Positions 58,889 to 64,000 of a stretch of DNA of 64,000 nt are shown one piece after another. The notes below the pieces were generated by a model. It did not search any database, was not told the DNA's origin, and worked only from the letters and a program-made list of their open reading frames with translations. Each line of letters starts with the position of its first letter. The first letter of the stretch is position 1. The position numbers and the translations under genes were made by a program. The stretch is from Atlantibacter sp. RC6. GTDB lineage: Bacteria > Pseudomonadota > Gammaproteobacteria > Enterobacterales > Enterobacteriaceae. The stretch spans positions 1 through 64,000 of the forward strand of contig NZ_JACHZE010000001.1 of NCBI RefSeq assembly GCF_014193285.1. Reading direction: 5' to 3'.

Positions 58889-59971
58889 TTACTCGATGGC
58901 GTGTTCCGTCTCGCTATTAAAGAAATGGGATTTGTTCATATCAAAATGAATAGGCAGCGTTTGCCCGGCGTGATAATGCCCGTCCGCGCTGGCGCGGACC
59001 ACAAGTTCATGCCCACCGACCGTGGTATAAAGCATAAATTCCGCGCCGGTTAATTCCGCTACGCTAATATGCGCATCGGCGCTATTGTGCGACTGCGCCA
59101 GGGTGGAGATATCTTCCGGGCGAATGCCCATGACCACCGGCTTGCGGTGATATCCTCCGGCATTGAGGATGGCGCGTTTTTCTTCCGGCAGCGCCAGCTT
59201 CAGGGTTTCGGTAACAAAATGGCTGCCGTCGAATGCCCCACGCACAAAGTTCATTGCCGGTGACCCGATAAAACCCGCGACAAACATGTTGGCCGGATGG
59301 TTATAAACCGTTTTCGGCGCCCCCACCTGCTGGATAATGCCGTCCTTGAGGATCACAATCCGCGTCGCCATGGTCATGGCCTCGGTCTGATCGTGGGTGA
59401 CGTAAATCATGGTGGTATTGAGTTTCTGATGCAGCTTGCTGATTTCAGCACGCATCTGCACCCGCAGCTTGGCGTCCAGGTTTGACAGCGGTTCGTCCAT
59501 CAAAAACACCCCGGCTTCCCGCACAATCGCCCTGCCCAGCGCCACCCGCTGGCGTTGCCCGCCGGAGAGCGCGCCGGGCTTGCGCTTGAGGTATTCTTTC
59601 AGGCCAAGGATCTGCGCCGCCCATTCGACCCGTTCACTGATCACCTCAGGAGCGATTTTCTGCATCTTCAGCCCGAACGCCATATTGTCGTAGACGCTCA
59701 TATGGGGATAGAGCGCGTAGTTTTGAAACACCATGGCGATGTCGCGCGATTTAGCAGGGACGTCGTTCATCCGCACCCCGCCGATATAGAGTTCGCCGTG
59801 GGTGATCTCTTCGAGCCCGGCAATCATGCGCAGCGTGGTGGATTTCCCGCAGCCTGACGGGCCGACGAAAACAATGAACTCTTTGTCAGCAATGTCGAGG
59901 GTGAAATCCTTAACCACGTGGACGTTATTGTCATAAACCTTCTGAATGTGTTGTAAGGAGAGTTGTGCCAT
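58889..59971 (-). CDS. ycjV: YcjV, sugar ABC transporter ATP-binding protein (MalK/UgpC type)
   Basis: A 360-residue ABC ATPase with Walker A GPSGCGKST (near residue 37), signature LSGGQRQRVALGRAI, Walker B VFLMDEPLSNLD and a C-terminal TOBE/OB regulatory part. It is full length here, whereas ycjV in E. coli K-12 is broken. It presumably energises the YcjNOP permease encoded upstream, beyond the window. Nine bases separate it from ycjU. Confidence 0.93.
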   Translation of the reverse strand: MAQLSLQHIQKVYDNNVHVVKDFTLDIADKEFIVFVGPSGCGKSTTLRMIAGLEEITHGELYIGGVRMNDVPAKSRDIAMVFQNYALYPHMSVYDNMAFGLKMQKIAPEVISERVEWAAQILGLKEYLKRKPGALSGGQRQRVALGRAIVREAGVFLMDEPLSNLDAKLRVQMRAEISKLHQKLNTTMIYVTHDQTEAMTMATRIVILKDGIIQQVGAPKTVYNHPANMFVAGFIGSPAMNFVRGAFDGSHFVTETLKLALPEEKRAILNAGGYHRKPVVMGIRPEDISTLAQSHNSADAHISVAELTGAEFMLYTTVGGHELVVRASADGHYHAGQTLPIHFDMNKSHFFNSETEHAIE

Positions 59972-59980
59972 GTGAATCCC

Positions 59981-60661
59981 TTAACGGCGAACCGCTGTCG
60001 CCCTGTCTGTGAGTTCCATAAGCCCGGCAATCCGCCGCCAGGTCAGTTCTTCCGTGCTGTTAAGCCGTAAATCCGCATCGGTAAGCGTGGCCCCGATACC
60101 AATCGACACCATGCCGCTGGCGTTAATCGCCGCAATCCCGGCCTGGGCGTCCTCCACGCCGATACAGCGTGTCGGCGTAGCGCCCAGCCCGGCGCAGGCC
60201 GCGAGAAATATTTCCGGATCGGGTTTGGAATGGGTAATGCGGCTGGCATCGGCGCAGTAATCAAACATCGCGGTTAATCCGAGCGCCTGTAATATGCCCG
60301 GCGCATTTAACGACGCGGACGCCAGGCCAATGCCGATGCCGCGCGTTTTAAGTTCATCCAGCAAGGGCGCAATTCCCGGCAGAATGGATTCTGGCCCCAG
60401 AGAACCCAGCAGTTCTACGTAGCGGTCATTTTTACGGCTGGCGATCGCCACCTTCTCCGTTGCGCTAAAGAGTTCTGCCTTGCCGCCAAACTGCAAAATA
60501 CGCTCAAGCGACGCCATCCGGCTGATGCCTTTTAACGACTGGTTCACCTCGTCATCTATCCGGATGCCCAGCTCTGCGGCTACCGATTGCCACGCGATAA
60601 AGTGCAGATGCGCGGTATCGGTAATTACGCCGTCTAAATCAAATATCAGTGCCTGTAACAT
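59981..60661 (-). CDS. ycjU: YcjU, beta-phosphoglucomutase
   Basis: A 226-residue HAD-superfamily enzyme. The nucleophile motif [10 protein letters not shown] is at residues 7-16, the substrate-specificity cap follows, and motif III/IV residues lie in [12 protein letters not shown] and GVEDAQAGI. It converts beta-glucose 1-phosphate, the product of YcjT, to glucose 6-phosphate. A LacI-type palindrome lies 12 bp before its start. Confidence 0.95.
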   Translation of the reverse strand: MLQALIFDLDGVITDTAHLHFIAWQSVAAELGIRIDDEVNQSLKGISRMASLERILQFGGKAELFSATEKVAIASRKNDRYVELLGSLGPESILPGIAPLLDELKTRGIGIGLASASLNAPGILQALGLTAMFDYCADASRITHSKPDPEIFLAACAGLGATPTRCIGVEDAQAGIAAINASGMVSIGIGATLTDADLRLNSTEELTWRRIAGLMELTDRATAVRR

Positions 60662-60672
60662 GATCCCTTCCC

Positions 60673-60684
60673 GGGAGCGCTCCC
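60673..60684. promoter_or_regulatory. YcjW-type palindromic operator
   Basis: GGGAGCGCTCCC is a perfect 12-bp palindrome with the central CG common to LacI-family operators. It lies in the short ycjT-ycjU gap. The neighbouring LacI-type regulator YcjW is the obvious binder. No second copy is visible within this window. Confidence 0.65.
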
Positions 60685-60692
60685 ATCCTGAG

Positions 60693-62900
60693 TTAAATAA
60701 AATCCTGATACGCCCAACTTCCCTGGCCGCTAAATGAAACCGATTGTCCGTACAACCTGAAGGTTAACGGCGCGGAGGTAGTCATCGTCAGATGTGTTGG
60801 CGTGAGTTCCAGCGTCAGCCTGATGCCCTGGTAGCACAGCGGGAAACGCAGCCGCCGCCAGCCCTGCGGCAGGCGCGGGGCAATGCACAGCCCTTGTTCA
60901 ACGCTCACGCCGGCAAAGCCTTCAATCACGCCCAGCCAAATCGCGCCTGTCGCGGCGGCATGGATACCGTCGTCGCAGCTGTGCGGATCGTCGCCAAGAT
61001 CGATTTGACTCCCCTCGCGCCAGAAGCGATACGCGGTCTGCGGATCGTTACAGCGCGCCGCCACGATGCCGTGAATGGTTTTGCTGAGCGACGAATCATG
61101 AATAGTGCGCGGCAGATACCAGGCCAGGCTGGCTTTCTGAACGTCTGGCGTAAACAGCCCCGGCTGGAGATAGAACAGCATCACCACATCCGCCTGCTTG
61201 AGGATTTGCATTTCGTTGACTTCAGCCCGCGAGTAATCCTGCAAAATGGTTTGCTTGCCCGCCAGCGCCTGGTAACGGCTCAGGTCGATACAGGGCTTAC
61301 TGAAAAAGCTGTCATCCTGAGGCACGACATGGCTCGAATCCGCCTGCGGCAGCCGTAAACGGGCGATAAAATCCGCCGCTTTGGCCTTAAAATCCGCGGT
61401 TAGCCGCGCTGCCGGGCCATGCTTGAGGGCGTTTGCCACGTTGTACAGCGCCATATAATTGGTAAAGGCGTTGTTATTGACGTGCTCGGTATATTCATCC
61501 GGCCCGATAACGTCGTGAATTTCCAGATGGCCGTCGACCTCGGTGGTGCGGCTAATCCAGAAGCAGGCGGTTTGATACAGCAGCTCTCCCCCTTCCCGCT
61601 GCAAAAACGCCTCATCGCCGGTAATATCCACATAGCGCATCACCGCCCAGGCAATATCGGCCACCAGATGATGCTCCGCCAGCGCCGATGCGACACGCTG
61701 GCGCTGGCCGGTACGGATGTTAATGGCGGCGAACTCCGGCGTCTCTTCTTCACCCGTGCGGGCGCTTTCCCACGGAAACAGCGCGCCCTGATAGCCGCAG
61801 CGCCGGGCTTTGTGCTGCGCGCCGGGCAGATTATGCCAGCGATAGCGCAGCAGCTGACGCGCGGTTTCAGGCCAGAAAGGCAGTAAAAATACCTCGGTGT
61901 CCCAGAATACATGGCCCTTATAACCCTCGCCGGTGAGCCCTTTCGCCGCAATGCTGGCGCGTTCGTCATGCGCCGGCGTCATGGCATGCAGGTGATAAAG
62001 AGCAAAATCCAGCGCCTGCTGATCCTGCGCGTCATCGCAATCCAGCTCCACCCGGCTTTGCCGCCACCAGGGCGCCATAGCCTGACGCGACTCATCCAAC
62101 AGGGCCTCATAGCCCCGATCTGCCGCCGTTTTTAACGCCGCCAGATTCTGCGCCTCAAAGCCATCATGGGTGTGATCAGGGTCGCCCGCGATCCAGCAGA
62201 TTTTTTCACAACACAACGTTTCGCCCTGGGCGACATGGGCCGTGGCGTGCTGCAACAGTTTGCGGTTAACGGCGCTGATGCGATTAACCGCATGGGTCAC
62301 CGTGCAGTGGCAGCCGATAGACACATCGATCTGGCTACCCTGCACGCGATAAACGCCCTGCAAGTAGCGCTCGTCATACACCCGCAGCGAGATTTCATCC
62401 AGATGCTGCCGCCCGCTGTTGGTCTGGGTCGCGTCAATGCCAGTGGTCAGTTTTATCTGCGCCGCGCCGTGCAGCGGGGTTATTGAAAGCCGCATGGCAA
62501 ACAACGATTTTTGAGCGGCAGAAAGAAAGCGGCGGCTTGTGATGCGGTAGCGCCGCCCGTTCGGGGCGCGCCAGAGCACATCACGCATAACTTCGCCGCT
62601 GGAAAATGACAGTTCGCGCCGCCAGTCGAGGATTTCTCCGGATAGCAAACTAAAAATGGCTCCATCGATTTCTAAATCCATGCCCACCACGTCGGGCAAA
62701 TTAATCAGCTCGGTGACGTCCCGCTCCCCTGCGCGGTGGTACAAGCCTGCCATGTACATGCCGCGGTTTTGCTGGCTGTAACTCTCTTCGTGGGTGGCGC
62801 GGATACCCAGATAGCCGTTTCCTGCCGCCATCAGCGTGGCGTATTTGTTCAGGCAATGCGGGTCGAAGCGCGCTTCATTTAGCGTGGTCATCGGTTTCAT
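60693..62900 (-). CDS. ycjT: YcjT, kojibiose phosphorylase (GH65)
   Basis: A 735-residue glycoside hydrolase family 65 phosphorylase. The catalytic acid region [22 protein letters not shown], the phosphate-binding [13 protein letters not shown] and [15 protein letters not shown] are conserved with E. coli YcjT, shown to split kojibiose (alpha-1,2-diglucose) into glucose and beta-glucose 1-phosphate. It overlaps ycjS by 4 bp and feeds YcjU. Confidence 0.95.
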   Translation of the reverse strand: MKPMTTLNEARFDPHCLNKYATLMAAGNGYLGIRATHEESYSQQNRGMYMAGLYHRAGERDVTELINLPDVVGMDLEIDGAIFSLLSGEILDWRRELSFSSGEVMRDVLWRAPNGRRYRITSRRFLSAAQKSLFAMRLSITPLHGAAQIKLTTGIDATQTNSGRQHLDEISLRVYDERYLQGVYRVQGSQIDVSIGCHCTVTHAVNRISAVNRKLLQHATAHVAQGETLCCEKICWIAGDPDHTHDGFEAQNLAALKTAADRGYEALLDESRQAMAPWWRQSRVELDCDDAQDQQALDFALYHLHAMTPAHDERASIAAKGLTGEGYKGHVFWDTEVFLLPFWPETARQLLRYRWHNLPGAQHKARRCGYQGALFPWESARTGEEETPEFAAINIRTGQRQRVASALAEHHLVADIAWAVMRYVDITGDEAFLQREGGELLYQTACFWISRTTEVDGHLEIHDVIGPDEYTEHVNNNAFTNYMALYNVANALKHGPAARLTADFKAKAADFIARLRLPQADSSHVVPQDDSFFSKPCIDLSRYQALAGKQTILQDYSRAEVNEMQILKQADVVMLFYLQPGLFTPDVQKASLAWYLPRTIHDSSLSKTIHGIVAARCNDPQTAYRFWREGSQIDLGDDPHSCDDGIHAAATGAIWLGVIEGFAGVSVEQGLCIAPRLPQGWRRLRFPLCYQGIRLTLELTPTHLTMTTSAPLTFRLYGQSVSFSGQGSWAYQDFI

Positions 62901-63943
62901 AGGGCGACGGTGACTCCCTGCTCAGCGGCGTCATAAATTGCCTGTACCAGCCGCTGGATCTGATAGCCCTGCTCCGCATCGGCCAGGGCTACCGGGCTGC
63001 CTTTCACCGCATCAACAAAAGCGGTCATGGAGCGGAAATGACGCAGGTCATCCGCCGCTTCTCGCTGCATCAACGTGACCAGTTCTCCGGCTTCATCGTG
63101 ATAAATATGCGCCGGGAACAGCGTACCGCCGGCTTTATCCCCGCAGAACTGGACGTTCATGATGCTTTGTTCAGGAATATTCAGCGCGAACGAGGTTTCC
63201 AGGCGCAGAATGCCGCCGTTAGTGAATTCGAGCGTGGCGAACAGCGCGTCTTCAACGGTGTAACTCGCCGGGTCCCATGCGCCGAATTGCCCATTGTTTT
63301 TGGTGGTCCCCAGTTTCTGGAAGCTGTGGGCGGTGACGCATTTCACCGCCGGGAACCCCAGCACAAACAGCGCGGCATCCAGCATATGGATACCGATGTC
63401 AATAAGCGGCCCGCCGCCCTGGAGCGCTTTATTGGTGAATACGCCCCAGCCCGGAACGCCGCAGCGGCGCAGCGCACGGGCATTCGTCACGTAGACTTCG
63501 CCCAGCGTGCCCGCTGCGACCTGCTCGCGCAGCAACTGCACGTCAAGGGCGAAACGATGGTGGAAATCATAAGCCAGTAGCCGATCGGCTTTGCGCGCCG
63601 CCAGGCGCATCTCGTCCGCTTCCTGCGGCGTCATCGCCGGCGGTTTCTCACACATCACGTGGCAGCCCGCCGCCAGTGCGGCCAGCACATGCTGATAATG
63701 AAACCGATTGGGCGAACAGACGCTGACCACATCCGGGCGCAGCGTCGACAACAGGGTATCCACATCATCAAACGCCGCGCAGCCGTACTTATTGGCAAAC
63801 GTCTGCGCCTGTTCTGGCCGGTTATCGCAGACGCCCACCAGCTCGGTATCCGGACAGGCGTGATAAAACGATGCGTGAACCCGTTCGGCAATATTACCCG
63901 CGCCGATAATGGCAACGCGCAATTTCTTGTCGCTACCGCTCAT
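62897..63943 (-). CDS. ycjS: YcjS, glucoside 3-dehydrogenase
   Basis: A 348-residue Gfo/Idh/MocA-family NAD(P)-dependent oxidoreductase. Rossmann motif VAIIGAGNIAERVH lies at residues 10-23, the sugar-binding CEKPPAMTPQEADEM at about 95-110, and the catalytic-type histidine in PLIDIGIHMLDAAL. The E. coli orthologue interconverts 3-keto-glucosides and glucosides. In the operon it precedes ycjT and follows ycjR. Confidence 0.93.
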   Translation of the reverse strand: MSGSDKKLRVAIIGAGNIAERVHASFYHACPDTELVGVCDNRPEQAQTFANKYGCAAFDDVDTLLSTLRPDVVSVCSPNRFHYQHVLAALAAGCHVMCEKPPAMTPQEADEMRLAARKADRLLAYDFHHRFALDVQLLREQVAAGTLGEVYVTNARALRRCGVPGWGVFTNKALQGGGPLIDIGIHMLDAALFVLGFPAVKCVTAHSFQKLGTTKNNGQFGAWDPASYTVEDALFATLEFTNGGILRLETSFALNIPEQSIMNVQFCGDKAGGTLFPAHIYHDEAGELVTLMQREAADDLRHFRSMTAFVDAVKGSPVALADAEQGYQIQRLVQAIYDAAEQGVTVAL

Positions 63944-63956
63944 AGTGCTCCGCCCC

Positions 63957-64000
63957 TTAGCATGACCGTAAGAAAGCGAGTGACTGGCGGTAGGCGGCGG
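63957..64000 (-). CDS. ycjR: YcjR, C-terminal end (cut by the window edge)
   Basis: The last 14 residues before the stop at 63957-63959 read AAYRQSLAFLRSC, close to the end of E. coli YcjR (AYRDSLAWLRTC). YcjR is a TIM-barrel 3-keto-glucoside epimerase. The rest lies beyond position 64000. Its place directly ahead of ycjS matches the E. coli order. Confidence 0.85.
   Translation of the reverse strand, partial: AAYRQSLAFLRSC

Overview
This window is chromosomal DNA of a member of the Enterobacteriaceae. Many genes are near-identical in length and motif content to Escherichia coli genes (tdc, marRAB, narUZYWV, fnr, ogt, uspE, ompG, ycj), but the order is rearranged and several accessory blocks are absent from the E. 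coli K-12 arrangement. Gene content (urea amidolyase, Urt transporter, SmvA/SmvR, the ompG-ycj cluster) suggests an Enterobacter/Kosakonia/Klebsiella-like lineage; I cannot name the species. Most of the window is GC-rich with dense operons. The exceptions are an AT-rich gene at 37-39 kb and AT-rich promoter regions. I see no rRNA, tRNA, CRISPR array or intact transposase.

Layout. 1-330: short direct repeats and the terminator of the tdc operon. 0.3-6.7 kb (minus): tdcBCDEF, anaerobic threonine/serine breakdown, without tdcA or tdcG next to it. 7.2-12.9 kb: efflux and multiple-resistance block (sotB, marC, marRAB, eamA, ydeE). 13-13.7 kb: mqsRA toxin-antitoxin pair. 13.7-25.3 kb (minus): one long urea operon, allophanate hydrolase - urea carboxylase - GntR regulator - urtABCDE, preceded by a sigma-54 promoter and two NtrC-like sites. 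25.6-26.7 kb: MetE-like methyltransferase behind MetJ-type boxes. 26.9-37 kb: SorC-type regulator divergent from a sugar ABC transporter, a split transketolase, an FGGY kinase and a fucose-isomerase-like protein; the set fits D-apiose breakdown. 37.2-39 kb: AT-rich gene for a HEPN-like (DUF4209-type) protein. 39.2-44.7 kb: HxlR regulator, MFS and EamA transporters, an unknown small membrane protein, and smvA/smvR. 45-53.1 kb: narU-narZYWV, the second nitrate reductase. 53.1-56.7 kb: smrA, the sRNA McaS, ogt, fnr, uspE. 56.8-64 kb: ycjW, ompG and ycjV-U-T-S-R, the kojibiose/glucoside pathway.

How it works together. The window is rich in conditional metabolism: anaerobic amino-acid fermentation (tdc), nitrate respiration (nar, fnr), nitrogen scavenging from urea without urease, and uptake of unusual sugars. 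Several regulatory elements can be read directly: two mar operators and a marbox, an MqsA-type palindrome, sigma-54/NtrC sites, Met boxes, paired palindromes in the sugar operon, tandem SmvR-type inverted repeats, an FNR site before fnr, a CRP-like site before mcaS and a LacI-type palindrome inside the ycj operon. Functional calls rest on family recognition by eye; no database search was run.
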